Shown: positions 1 through 12,316 of the stretch, piece after piece | Numbering within the stretch: position 1 is the first letter of the stretch | Layout: each line of letters starts with the position of its first letter | From: Chrysomallon squamiferum | Taxonomy: Eukaryota > Mollusca > Gastropoda > Neomphalida > Peltospiridae | NCBI GenBank assembly: GCA_012295275.1 | Contig: CM022671.1 | Coordinates: 112,501-165,000 of the forward strand | Length of the DNA: 52,500 bases | Direction: 5' to 3' | Notes under the pieces: model-generated | The model's database searches: none | Told to the model about the DNA's origin: nothing | Seen by the model: only the letters and a program-made list of their open reading frames with translations | Program-made: the position numbers and the translations under genes

Positions 1-192
1 TAATTATAAGCACGCACGCATGTTAACTATCATTTACCCACAAAGCTACAGACACCAAAAAATTCACATGTGCATGATAATGTTCATGTAAACGCATATT
101 TACGAATATAATCATCCTCATCGTCATCATAATCACCGCATTGTATCGTAACGTACGTTTATGCCTTTTCTGTCTTCATCTTCTCCTCTCTA
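1..192. other. AT-rich intronic sequence, no gene seen
   Basis: This stretch lies upstream of the first visible dehydratase exon and therefore probably inside that gene's intron. It holds a short imperfect TCATC-rich run near 115-135 and nothing that reads as an exon. Confidence 0.5.
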
Positions 193-390
193 AATTGTGT
201 GATGCCGTTTAGAACTAAATACAAACTAACACATAATTGTGTGATGCAGTTTAGTTCTAAATACAACTAAATACAAACTAACACATAATTGTGTGATGCA
301 GTTTAGTTCTAAATACAACTAAATACAAACTAACACATAATTGTGTGATGCAGTTTAGTTCTAAATGCAACTAAATACAAACTAACACAT
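193..390. repeat. 42/52-bp tandem repeat leading into the 18-bp array
   Basis: Four units start at about 193, 235, 287 and 339, so the period is 42 and then 52 bp. Each unit carries the same AATTGTGTGATGCMGTTTAG core as the array that follows plus a CTAAATACAAACTAACACAT tail. It looks like the ancestral, longer form from which the 18-bp monomer was derived by loss of the tail. Confidence 0.85.
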
Positions 391-2113
391 AGTTGTGTGA
401 TACAGTTTAGTTGTGTGATACAGTTTAATTGTGTGATACAGTTTAGTTGTGTGATACAGTTTAGTTGTGTGATACAGTTTAGTTGTGTGATACAGTTTAA
501 TTGTGTGATACAGTTTAGTTGTGTGATACAGTTTAATTGTGTGATACAGTTTAGTTGTACAGTTTAGTTGTGATGTGTTTACAGTTTAATGTGATACAGT
601 TTAGTTGTGTGATGTAGTTTAATTGTGTGATGTATACAGTTTAGTTGTTGTGATGTAGTTTGATGTTGTGTGATGTAGTTTAATTGTGTGATGTAGTTTA
701 GTTGTGATGTAGTTTAGTTGTGTGATACAGTTTAGTTGTGTGATACAATTTACTTTAGTGATACAGTTTAGTTGTGTGATGTAGTTTAGTTGTGTGATAC
801 AGTTTAGTTGTGTGATACAGTTTAGTTGTGTGATGTAGTTTAGTTGTGTGATGTAGTTTAGTTGTGTGATGTAGTTTAGTTGTGTGATACAGTTTAGTTG
901 TGTGATACAGTTTAATTGTGTGATACAGTTTAGTTGTGTGATGTAGTTTAGTTGTGTGATACAGTTTAATTGTGTGATACAGTTTAGTTGTGTGATACAG
1001 TTTAATTGTGTGATACAGTTTAGTTGTGTGATACAGTTTAGTTGTGTGATACAGTTTAGTTGTGTGATACAGTTTAGTTGTGTGATACAGTTTAATTGTG
1101 TGATACAGTTTAGTTGTGTGATGTAGTTTAATTGTGTGATGTAGTTTAGTTGTGATGTAGTTTAGTTGTGTGATGTAGTTTAGTTGTGTGATACAGTTTA
1201 GTTGTGATGTAGTTTAGTTGTGTGATACAGTTTAGTTGTGTGATACAGTTTAGTTGTGTGATGTAGTTTAGTTGTGATGTAGTTTAGTTGTGTGATACAG
1301 TTTAGTTGTGTGATACAGTTTAGTTGTGTGATGTAGTTTAGTTGTGTGATGTAGTTTAGTTGTGTGATGTAGTTTAGTTGTGTGATACAGTTTAGTTGTG
1401 TGATACAGTTTAGTTGTGTGATACAGTTTAGTTGTGTGATACAGTTTAGTTGTGTGATACAGTTTAATTGTGTGATACAGTTTAGTTGTGTGATGTAGTT
1501 TAATTGTGTGATGTAGTTTAGTTGTGATGTAGTTTAGTTGTGTGATGTAGTTTAGTTGTGTGATACAGTTTAGTTGTGATGTATTTAGTTGTTTAGTTGT
1601 GTGATACAGTTTAGTTGTGTGATGTAGTTTAGTTGTGTGATACAGTTTAGTTGTGTGATACAGTTTAGTTGTGTGATGTAGTTTAGTTGTGTGATGTAGT
1701 TTAGTTGTGTGATGTAGTTTAGTTGTGTGATACAGTTTAGTTGTGTGATGTAGTTTAGTTGTGTGATACAGTTTAGTTGTGTGATACAGTTTAGTTGTAT
1801 GATGTAGTTTAGTTGTGTGATGTTTAGTTGTGATGTAGTTTAGTTGTGATGTAGTTTAGTTGTGTGATACAGTTTAGTTGTGTGATGTAGTTTAGTTGTG
1901 TGATGTAGTTTAGTTGTGATGTAGTTTAGTTGTGTGATACAGTTTAGTTGTGTGATGTAGTTTAGTTGTGTGATGTAGTTTAGTTGTGTGATGTAGTTTA
2001 GTTGTGTGATGTAGTTTAGTTGTGTGATACAGTTTAGTTGTGTAATGTAGTTTAGTTGTGTGATACAGTTTAGTTGTGTGATACAGTTTAGTTGTGATGC
2101 AGTTTAGTTGTGA
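391..2113. repeat. 18-bp minisatellite array (two monomer variants)
   Basis: About 1.7 kb of tandem TTGTGTGATACAGTTTAG and TTGTGTGATGTAGTTTAG, with AATT variants and a few truncated units. The array fills the dehydratase intron up to about 30 bp from the acceptor AG at 2143-2144. Variant order is not random: a stretch starting near 1091 recurs 372 bp later near 1463, which indicates higher-order duplication. Confidence 0.95.
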
Positions 2114-2144
2114 TTCTCAACTTTTATTCTCGTTTAAACAACAG

Positions 2145-4627
2145 GGAGCTGACGTTTTAATTCATGGAACTGTCTGGGACGAATCAAATGAGCATGCGCA
2201 GAAATTAGCTGAGGTTCCAGGTGAGTTCCGGTATTTAAATTTGAAAGTTAAAAAGGGTTGTTGCTTTAAACATGTTAGTATGGTTTTTGAATATCCAACA
2301 CATGACACGATATTTAAATAATTTTCATCTAATTATGAATTAAGAAATGAACTTCATACTACGTCTCGTTGAAGGAATTACGAATGTATTTAGTATCTTT
2401 ATTTTGACTGGAATAGTCGTCTATAGAATACTGATGTTTTTTTAATTCAAATATCCTTGAGCTATTTCTCGTTCTAATTTGTACTCTGACAAGTACATGA
2501 AAGTTCGTGCTCTGTAAGATGCACACAACACAACACTAGCTAATAACAGGAGTTACCCTCAAACATGTTTCATTTCTCATGACTTAGCCATTAGTATCAA
2601 AATACTGATTTATTCAAATAATTTTCATGTTCATTTACCAGGTGCAGAATTTGTGCATCCGTTTGATAATCCTTTAATATGGTATGTATTTGATCTGAAA
2701 TCAGAGCGGTTAAAATGCTAAAGACAGACACACATACACACAAAGAAACATACTTACACACATACATATATACACATACACCAGGACTGGATTAACCATT
2801 AAGCAAAATAAGCACGTGCTTAAGGCATAAATGGAAGGGGATACCATGCACTTTTTCCATTGCCTGATTCGTTTAAGGAAAACTGTACAACAGTCAACAC
2901 TGCATTAATGATGAAGCAAAGTAGCCACACGCATGCAGCTTTAAATGAATATCTTTTTGCAGGGCAAAATTTACGATGGTTTATGGTCACGTCAACTCTG
3001 GATCGATTATTAAGTATAGTAAGACGTTCTTATGGCTTTGCAAAAAGCAGAAAGGATGCTATCACAAAACACTAATATGGAGTTAGAAATTGTTAAAAAG
3101 AGGCACCAGAATTTAACAGAAGTTAATCCGGCCCTGACATACACACATTCATACACATACAAATATCCACACACACATACACACATACATACATTCATAC
3201 TTGTATACATACTTACATACAAACACATATATATTTATATCCAACTTAATTTTTGATCCTTTACCAAGTAGTAAGTAAAATAACAAAAATATAACTGGTT
3301 TCTTGATTTAGCTTGAGTCTGTTTCAGACATGAAAATACTGAAATCTTTTATTTCATTCACATTATATACTTCACCATTTCTTGAATGCTTATTTCAGGG
3401 AAGGTCACGGGTCGATGATCGTAGAAGTTGCCGAACAGATGCCAACGCGTCCAGACGTTGTCGTCACCTGCGTTGGTGGCGGAGGCCTCTTGAACGGCGT
3501 TGTAAACGGAATGAAGAAAGTCGGATGGGAGCGCGTGCCCATTGTTGCTATGGAAACTGAGGGCGCTGACTGTTTCAACAAATCCGTCACCGAGGGCGCT
3601 GACTGTTTCAACAAATCCGTCACCGCAGGGCAGGTGATAACGCTTCCGGGCATAACAAGGTAATCAGTAATGTGAAATAATAACTGACAAATTAGTCACT
3701 GAAGTCTTATGTATAATTATTATATAGCAGAAAGTGAAATAATAACTGACAAATTAGTCACTGAAGTCTTATGTATAATTATTATATAGCAGAAAGTGAA
3801 ATAATAACTGACAAATTAGTCACTGAAGTCTTATGTATAATTATTATATAGCAGTAATGCTAGTATAACAAAATTAAATTTTTTATGTTAATTAAATAGC
3901 AGAATGCTATAACTTTATTGTTTATTATATAGCAGAAAGTGAAATAATAACTAAAATTATTTTTTAGTCAGCATCGCTGTATGTTTTATATAGCAAATGC
4001 TGTTAACAAAATTAAATTTTTTGTTAAGAAACAGAATTAAAATTGTTCCTAAAATTATTTTTTTCAGCATCAAGACAAAAAGCTAAAGAAATTTATTTCT
4101 GTTACGATATCGGATAAAGAAGCAGTTAAAGCTTGCTTACAGTTTGCAGGTAAAAATCAAACATTAGAAACACGCGCACCCTCCACACACACACACATAC
4201 ACACACACGCACGCACACGCATACACCAATACACAAACACACCCACCAACACACACATACACTCATACACACACAGACCACACACATAAACACACACACC
4301 ACACACAAAAACACATACACTCACAAGCACATACACATACAACACACACACAGACACATACATACACACATACACTAACACACACACCATATACAAACAC
4401 ACACAGAAACACACACATACACACTCATACACAGTCACATAAGGTATGTACTTATGAACTTATAAAAGAATAAATTTGAAATCATTATAGTCATTATGCA
4501 AATATCATTTCAATAATATAACTTTAATAAAATATTTATGATGTATTAGCGTTAGAATCTCTTTCTCTCTGTATGTATTTACATACATATACATTTAATT
4601 CGCACATACATGATTATAACATCACCA

Positions 4628-4694
<67 letters not shown>

Positions 4695-5555
4695 GAAAAA
4701 CAGCATAATGACAAGCCGAAGAATTCTTAATTTTTTTATTATTATTATTATTTTTTTTTTAAACTTCAGCACTGTTAATAATAAATCATTTTAAGGTGAA
4801 TGTTTTGTATTCCAGTGTACTCCGCTCCATGCTGCGTACTCGGTTTTAACACAAACATATAAAATACATCCCTTGCCTAATACCTACGCATGAGCTGTCG
4901 TTATAACGCCCATTATGACTATATTCGGTTCTAAATATATACTGTTCTTTAATTTAAATCACCTCGTAATCACTAATTAAAGCATAGCTACTATTTACGA
5001 ACTCATGACGTAAGAGTAACTTGTGTAACTTGAACTGACTGTTTGATTATTTTGCTTAGTAATTTCTGTGACGAAATTTCTATAAAGAAGATCGTAACGT
5101 AGCCGGGCATTCTAAATTATTACTATCGTTTCGTTGTTAAGTAAACAGCAGTGCAGTAAATGTATCAGGAATTTGTGCACTATTTTATGATGATGATGAT
5201 CAATAAATAAACAAATAAATAAATAAACATAAAAAATAACATGAAAATTACAAAATGAAATGAAATAAAATAAATTAAAACATGTAAATAAGTAAGCAAA
5301 ATATCAATAATAATAATAATAACAATAATGATGATAGTAATGAATTTGTTGTTTAATAAAACAATACAATGAAGAAATATATTGACCTATTTCTTCTTCT
5401 TCTTATCATTGTTAAATAAACATAATAAATAAATAAAATAAAATAAAATGAAATAAAGCAAAATAAAATGAATGTTTCCTTCCTTGCAGTCTCTCAAGTT
5501 GGTTATTTTATCTTCATATTTTCTTTTTAAATATAAATTTGTTTTTACCGCCACA

Positions 5556-5601
<46 letters not shown>

Positions 5602-5809
5602 GTTATTATTATTCATTGCAGATGATCATCGCCTCATTGTAGAACCGGCCTGTGGCGCAACGTTAGCTTGTCTTTATAGTGACGTCATAAAACAGTTGCA
5701 AAGAGACGGTCGCCTTAGCAACGTTAAAACAGTGTTAGCTATCGTCTGCGGAGGAGCAGGGGTGTCTCTAGATCTCCTACACACATGGAAGAAGCAATTC
5801 GAGCTTTAA
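2145..5809 (+). CDS. SDS-like: L-serine/L-threonine dehydratase-like, partial (5' exons missing)
   Basis: This is a PLP-dependent enzyme of the tryptophan-synthase-beta fold, expected to deaminate serine/threonine to pyruvate/2-oxobutyrate in the cytosol. Exons supported by GT-AG boundaries and phase are 2145-2220, 2642-2681, 3399-3659, 4068-4149 and 5622-5809 (TAA stop). Visible landmarks are GADVLIHG, HPFDNPLIW, the glycine phosphate loop CVGGGGLLNG, AMETEGAD, ISDKEAV, VEPACGA and IVCGGAGVS; their order matches vertebrate SDS from roughly residue 135 to the end. The PLP lysine (SFKIRG-type motif) lies in missing upstream exons. Two oddities stand out. There is an exact 33-bp in-frame duplication at 3559-3624. 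Exon 3399-3659 ends after two bases of a codon while the exon at 4068 must start on a codon boundary, so a short exon (about 13 residues after ITS) is missing or garbled between them. The SDS/SDSL family is well supported; whether this allele is intact is uncertain. Confidence 0.85.
2782..3136. mobile_element. non-autonomous hAT-like element (355 bp)
   Basis: The 5' end reads CAGGACTGGATTAACC and the 3' end reads GTTAATCCGGCCCTG, which form imperfect terminal inverted repeats. Both sides carry the 8-bp sequence ACATACAC (2774-2781 and 3137-3144), the target-duplication length of hAT elements. The flanks are CA/TA-rich, so a chance match of the 8-mer cannot be fully excluded. There is no transposase. 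The element sits in the dehydratase intron between 2681 and 3399. Confidence 0.75.
3137..3235. repeat. imperfect (CA)n/(TACA)n microsatellite
   Basis: ACACAT/ATACAC-rich tract immediately after the hAT-like element in the same intron. A similar CA/TA-rich tract lies on the left side (about 2728-2781), consistent with insertion into a pre-existing microsatellite. Confidence 0.8.
3672..3857. repeat. 62-bp tandem repeat, three copies
   Basis: Units start at 3672, 3734 and 3796 with period 62 and are nearly identical (GTGAAATAATAACTGACAAA...). The array begins 12 bp after the splice donor of the dehydratase exon 3399-3659. Degenerate fragments of the unit continue to about 4065. Confidence 0.9.
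4178..4440. repeat. (CA)-rich microsatellite block
   Basis: ACACAC/CATACA-rich tract of about 260 bp in the last dehydratase intron. Long open frames through it are low-complexity artefacts. Confidence 0.9.
4629..4693. repeat. (AAT)n microsatellite
   Basis: Uninterrupted ATA/AAT trinucleotide run in the last dehydratase intron. The rest of that intron (4441-5561) is AT-rich with short AAATA/AATAA runs and no exon seen. Confidence 0.9.
5333..5412. repeat. left arm of an ~80-bp inverted repeat
   Basis: This segment (TAGTAATGAATTTGTTGTTT...) reappears as reverse complement at 6601-6678 with only a few differences. The two arms enclose the last dehydratase exon and the first ~800 bp downstream. 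Confidence 0.8.
5562..5612. repeat. (TTA)n microsatellite before the last dehydratase exon
   Basis: The TTATTA run ends about 10 bp before the acceptor AG at 5620-5621, so the repeat itself occupies the polypyrimidine-tract position of the intron. Confidence 0.9.
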
Positions 5810-6032
5810 TCAAAATTAATAAATAAATAAATAAATAAATAAATAAGAAGAAGAGAATAATCGTTTGTCCAACGTTTTATTCTATTTTATCAGTATTAAA
5901 ACGGTTAGAAGAAAAAGTACTGTTTACATATAGCACAATCCTTAATACGAAACAACGCTGTATGGACTTCATGGAAATACTGCAGTTATGCGCTGGAAAA
6001 TACTGATCAATAATAACCATGTTTTATCATCT

Positions 6033-6038
6033 AATAAA
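6033..6038 (+). other. candidate polyadenylation signal of the dehydratase
   Basis: AATAAA about 225 nt after the stop codon. Another AATAAA lies only 9 nt after the stop (5818-5823) inside an AATA repeat and is probably too close to serve. Confidence 0.3.
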
Positions 6039-8004
6039 TTATGTAATCTGTATTTGGTTGTTGTTTTGGGGGTTTTAATGGGTTTTTACTTTTAATTTAT
6101 ATACGTGTGTCAGTCGTGGGACTTTGCTATGCTAGTAAAAGAGAAGCAGGAAAAAATAAATTTTAACAATGAATTTCTGTTAACAGCAGCCGAGAATAGT
6201 TTTTTATACAATATTTTGAACAAGCAAACAAATATGGTTTTTAATTCAACTGTCATCATCATCATAATAATTACAGGATTTGCTGTTTCCAGTTCCAGTT
6301 AGTACTCTGTGTTTTTCTGATAATGGGAAGATGTGTATTTTGCTGCTAGGCTAATTGTAAGAAATATTCAGTAATGTTCTAATAAGGTTTCTCTCAGAGC
6401 TCTAACACTAGTTACAGTAATAAACAAAGAAATTAATAATATATTAAATAAATAAAATAAAACAAATTAAATTAATTAATTTAAAAAAATAATCTATCAT
6501 ACTTTATAATCGTTAATATTAAAATGTTATAAAAATATTAATTCAGGCATTTATTATTTTTAGTAATATTAGCAATTCAGTAACATTCACAGTACCTCTA
6601 ATAATGATAAGAAAAAGAATAAATAGGTCAATATATTTCTGCATTGTATTGTTTTATTAAACAACAAATTCATTACTATCGATACCTTGAAATAAAGTGG
6701 AAGAACCTCATAACTTGAGGAGACAAAGAAAAATCTTAAATACATCGTATATTGCGAGATTAAAATACGGGCTTGAATCAGGAACTCATATTCATAAAAC
6801 TTAACAAAAAATCAAAGATAACCCAGATATTAAGTTTCAAGTGGTGTATATTTTCATCTTTGACAAGTTACTGAAATTAGATTATAAAATTCCAGCCAGT
6901 CATAAAAGACAAGTCTTTTCAATTTTTTGACCAATTAAATTCTCTCTTAGAAACGTCATTTTTGTTTACTTCTTCTTTTGTGTCATCTTTTTTTATTTTA
7001 AAATAAGAAATATAATTCTTAACAATTTCTTTTTTTGTTTTTGTTATGTACAGTACAACTACTACTATTACTATTATTAATACTACTACCAAAACTATTA
7101 TTGTTGTTGTCGCTGTTATTATTGTTGCTTTTGTTATTATTATTTTTTGTGTAAATTAATATTTACTTATTTATATGAATTGTTTAAAATAGTAATTAAA
7201 ATTGACGGCAATAAAGATCAACAATGGCATTAGCAACAATAACAACATAAATAATACAACAAAATCAGTTATATAACAATCTAAAGTTTAGCTTGTAGCA
7301 GCAATAACAGTAGCACCAACACAGCAGCAGAGGTCGCAGTAAGATGAAGAAGAATAAGAAAAAGAAGAAAATGATTCCATTAAATACTCCTATACAAGTT
7401 ATGGTATAGAACATTATTAAGCAGCTATAAAAGATGTGACAACTTCATGTAAACTGAAAAGAGGAAATATATATAAATAAAATAAAATAACACGGATGAA
7501 AAATAAATTGTTCATTCCTAAGCCAGTTATTTGAAAATAAAAAATTCAGTGATATAAATCTATATTTACTAAGAAATATTTAAGTTTAAAGGAACAGCCT
7601 GGCATCGGCTCTCGATTTGACACACAAACAAAACCACGTCCTTGTTTGCATTGTTGCCACCCGTGATCGAAACATGTCCTGGATAAAAGTGCGGGATTAC
7701 CCGAGTCAAAAGCAGCTGACGTAGAGTAGGCGGAGTTAACTCGTTTGAATGACACATCTATTTTTGCGCTTCATTCTTTACAATTTTTTCTTTTCTGTTC
7801 GAATCGACAGGTGATACAATATATACAAAAAAAGACAATTACGTCAAAATGATAAAATATTCAGAAGCTGTCCAGCTGTCTTTCTGACAACGAACTAGAA
7901 TCGTGATATTTGGACACATATGATGTAACATTTACGACATTTTTTAAATCCAAATATTAAGGATATAAAACGGTGTTTAATAAGATATAATTCTGCTGTG
8001 CAAT
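6039..8004. other. intergenic: dehydratase 3' side to Rab-A start
   Basis: AT-rich spacer holding the right arm of the inverted repeat (6601-6678), short (AAT) and CAG-like runs (7060-7340), and a locally less AT-rich stretch at about 7590-7750 that could belong to the promoter or 5' UTR of the downstream GTPase. No TATA box or convincing additional exon was recognised. Confidence 0.4.
6601..6678. repeat. right arm of the ~80-bp inverted repeat
   Basis: Reverse complement of 5333-5412, ending in AACAAATTCATTACTA. The homology stops abruptly on both sides. Confidence 0.8.
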
Positions 8005-9506
8005 ATGGAGTCGTATGACTACACGATAAAAGTAATTCTGTTAGGCGACTACGGTGTGGGAAAAACGAAACTTTTGACTTCCTTTGTACACAAACCCGGA
8101 CCCCTGCCGGACACAAACCCGGGTTGCTGTTGTCCGGTACCTCGCCCCGGAGGCTACACTGACATAAAACTTTGCAGAAACAACAGAAACATATTGGTGA
8201 AACTAACCGATACTGGAGGTAAGCATTAAAAATAGAGTGAACAAACGAAACACTAACCACACTTTATCTTTTAAAAATGATCAAGTTTTAATATTCAAGT
8301 CGTAACAATCTTCATTTATGTTTATATATATAACTTTTTAGGGGGTTGCGGGATCGGATCACAGTTCGGGTTAGCGAGACCATTATCCGATTACAAACAT
8401 TTTAGTTAATAAAGATTAAAAAAAATTCGAATGTGCATGTAAGATGCCATCTTGGTGATGATTAGTTATAACCAACGAAAAATGGCAGGAACGGGAATGT
8501 TCAGTTGCACTGTAGGCCTTAGATGAAAAGTACAAATATCTCAAAAACGTATCACACGAATTAAATGTTGCAAAATGATAACCACAACACAGTGGCCACG
8601 GTGCAGTTATCGGACTTGACAGTGAGATAACTTAATTAAAAATGTACCGTTACGGTATAATCGAGTTAATTGGATTATTTTTAATTTAAAGTGTACAATA
8701 TATACAAATCAATTATTGTTATGTACAGTACAACTACTACTATTACTATTTACACTTTAAATTATTTTTAATTTAAAGTGTACTATTTTTTCTCAGGTAC
8801 TGATTCAAAATGGGGTTGGAGAGAACGTGGAAAATAAAGTTTTTATTTATTTATTTATTTATTTTTATTTTTTATTATCCATTTATTTTAAAATACATAC
8901 CCTAACATACATAATCCAATTTTCTTTTTTTTAACTTTATGCTTGCATACTACATAATTGTTTTGTAAAAGAAAAAAGAAAATGAAACAAAGCTATTGTC
9001 AGCAGTTTTTATCACCGGTAACCCTCTGGCAGTTAGGCACCTGATTCAGCCTTGAACAAATTCAGAATCTTTTCCTTTTGAGATTACAGTATAAAATACT
9101 ACTAATTAAAATAGAATGAAAAAATAATAATAATACATCTACTCGTGCTAGTAATATATTATCATATATCCAGAAATATCCTGTGTATATGATAAAACAA
9201 AATGTATTTTAAAATATAATAAATAAATAAATTCTTAAAGCAGGATTTCTTAAAATATATTATTGTTTGTTTTTATCCCAGTATATTATTGTTATCTGTT
9301 AATATTTTAGCTACAGCCTCGTTCACTAACGTTAAAAATAATTAAATACCATAAATTTGATTTCATGAAATTTACTTCGACTTAATTATAATTTAACGTA
9401 TTTATTATTTTAAAAATAAATTAACGTTATTCGCTAATAAACAAAGATGCATTTGCACAGTATTTATGTTCTACATACTAACATAAATATTATGTATATG
9501 GATAGG

Positions 9507-9556
<50 letters not shown>

Positions 9557-11113
9557 CACACACACACAAACTTTGTCTGTCTCATTGTCTGTCTCACTGT
9601 CTGTCTGTCTGTCTCTCACTGTCTGTTTTTCTTTTTTCTTTCTTTCTTTTTTTTTTTAACTTTCTTTCTGTTTCTCTGACTCTTTCCTTTTCTCTCTCTC
9701 TGACAGTCTGTAACACTATCCGTCTCTCCGCGTGTATTTCAAATAAAACTGATAAAAGCTTACGTTCCTGTCACACCATTCTGCCCACTATTCAACAATC
9801 AACTTACTCAGTCATGGTCACATTTTTCGACAACGCCTGTTTAACTTAGAAGAGTGCTCTTACCCATTATCCAGTGAAATAACACGTACCTGTCACATGC
9901 AGGGGCGAATCCAGAACTTCGCTGGGCACCTGGTGTTTGCTTATATATGTGTTTGTGTGCGTGCGTGCGTACTTTTGTGTGCATATGTGTTTGTGAAGTG
10001 TGTTTGTTTATGTGTGAGAGAGAGAGAGAGAGAAAAAAGAGAGATGTAAAAATAAAGTAATTGTCGGCAGATAATAAAGGGTGGAGCCAGGTGCATGAAG
10101 GGGCGTATCCTAAATTTTATGGATGAGGGGTGTCATCTTTATGCCACCGTGGTAATGGAAACCGTTTGAAAATGAAATAAACTTCATTACCTATATATTA
10201 CACTCAGCAGCAGCAGCAAAAAAATAATAATAATAAAAAAAAAAAAATAATAATAATAATAATAATCCCCAGGATCGTAGAGAAGAACCGTAATAACTTT
10301 TATGATATATAAACTGCATAATTTAAAACCGCGCGTGATAAATGCTGTGTAAATCAGTTAAGTCCAAAGTTCATCAGCTGAAACGTTTCTATCTCAACAT
10401 TATAATCTTGCAACGAAATCGATCACTGTGTCCTCACTGCACTCACGTAAGTAAGGAGGCAGAACGCTGTAACACAGAGAGAGAAATCAAATTTACATTC
10501 CGCACCATCTAGGTCAGTATACCTGAGTAGGTTAAACAGACTGAAACGACGTATTACACACGGTCGATATGAACTTAATAATGAAAAAATATTAATGTAA
10601 AGAGAAACTTGAATTCCTAGCAGTCTTGCGGGTACAGGGTACTGCCTGCAGTTAAACTGGGTGGGGATGTGTGTGGACTGTATATTTATCAAAGCTAATA
10701 TATATAGAGAGAGAGAAAGGAAGAGAGAAATACAGATGTAAAGAAAGAAAGACGGATAGAAATAGTGTCAGCCACAAACAGATAGACAGACAGACAGACA
10801 TAGTGATAGATAGATAGTGTTAATCACTTTGTTAACATACGTCACATAATATCACGTGTCAAGATGTTATTTTTGAAATTTGGTTAATCAGCTTACACGA
10901 CCTCTTTATACTTTCAACTTTTTATATTTATGGAAAACAATCTAATAATAATAATAATAATAAACAAAAGAAAAAACAAACAAACAAACAAAAAAGAAAG
11001 AAAGAAAGAAAAACACAACGGTAATATTAATGACATGTGTCTTATTTAATTATCTATATTCACATTTGTATACAAATACGTGTGAATTTAACTGCATTTG
11101 GAAATAAACACTC

Positions 11114-11205
<92 letters not shown>

Positions 11206-12285
11206 ACTAGACTCTCTAGGTTACTTTACTGTCAAACACGCAAACATTGATAACATAAAACAATTTGAATCATGCAAAATATATTTAAACAATCCGTACA
11301 TCTATATATTTGAACAGTAGACAGGAATAACGTTTCATGTAGCAAGCAGCCTCGTATTTCACAAACTGCCGAGTCACGCTGTGTTATCACACAGAAATGT
11401 CACAGCGCTCTATCTCGCGCTTTAATCTGTTGCTATGCGGCCACAGCTGTGCTGTCGATTTTTACTCGTTTTGTTTTATTTCATTTCTAAAATAAACAAA
11501 TGTCGACTGGTGTATTTTTATTTATATTTTACTGTGTCCTAAATAGAGATATGTGGAATGTATGTATGTGAGTATGCGTATAAAATTATACATATTTACA
11601 CACACACACACACACCCACACATAAGTACACGGGCAGACACATACATACTCGCGCACATACACATGTATATATAATTACACATATATTCACAGACAACTT
11701 AGAATGGGTAAATGTTTGTGTATTTTTGTGTATGTGTATGTGTAAGTGTGTTTGTCTGTCTGTCTGTCTAGCTATCTCTCTTCTGTCAATCTATGTTTGT
11801 CTGTGTGTGTGCATGCTTATTTGTGTCACATGCACAGGTGAGCCTGTATTATACCTGTAAGTATATATTTGCAGATGACCAAACTTTGTGAATGTCTGCA
11901 GTCTTTCAGTTACGTAGTTATCTGCATTAACCTACGCTGTATTATTATTTGCCACTCTATTGAGGTGCTACTCTGGATTTACTGAACAAGAGACAGAGTA
12001 AAATGTAAAGAATAATTTGAACATTACCGGCTATAACCGAAAAGCCTGCCAAGCAAAATGTATCTGTTTAATCATGTGACGCGCCAACTTGTTCTAACAT
12101 CGGCAGTTGTAAGTGAAATAGTTCTCTGTTATTTACACAGATAAACAATAACACACAGAGATCAATACTATATTAATAATATTTCGGAAAAGTGGTTATT
12201 CAATTTTATTTATTTATTATTTTCACCGTTATTATTATTAGTGTTGTTATTATTATTATTATTATTATTGTTATTATTATTATTA

Positions 12286-12316
<31 letters not shown>

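Noticed and set aside
2860-3075. 71-codon frame in the dehydratase intron
   Set aside because: Lies inside the hAT-like element and shows no transposase similarity or splice support.
7795-7812. tRNA-like GTTCGAATC word
   Set aside because: No acceptor or anticodon stem could be paired around it; no tRNA gene was found anywhere in the window.
7895-8260. 121-codon minus-strand frame
   Set aside because: Antisense shadow of Rab-A exon 1.
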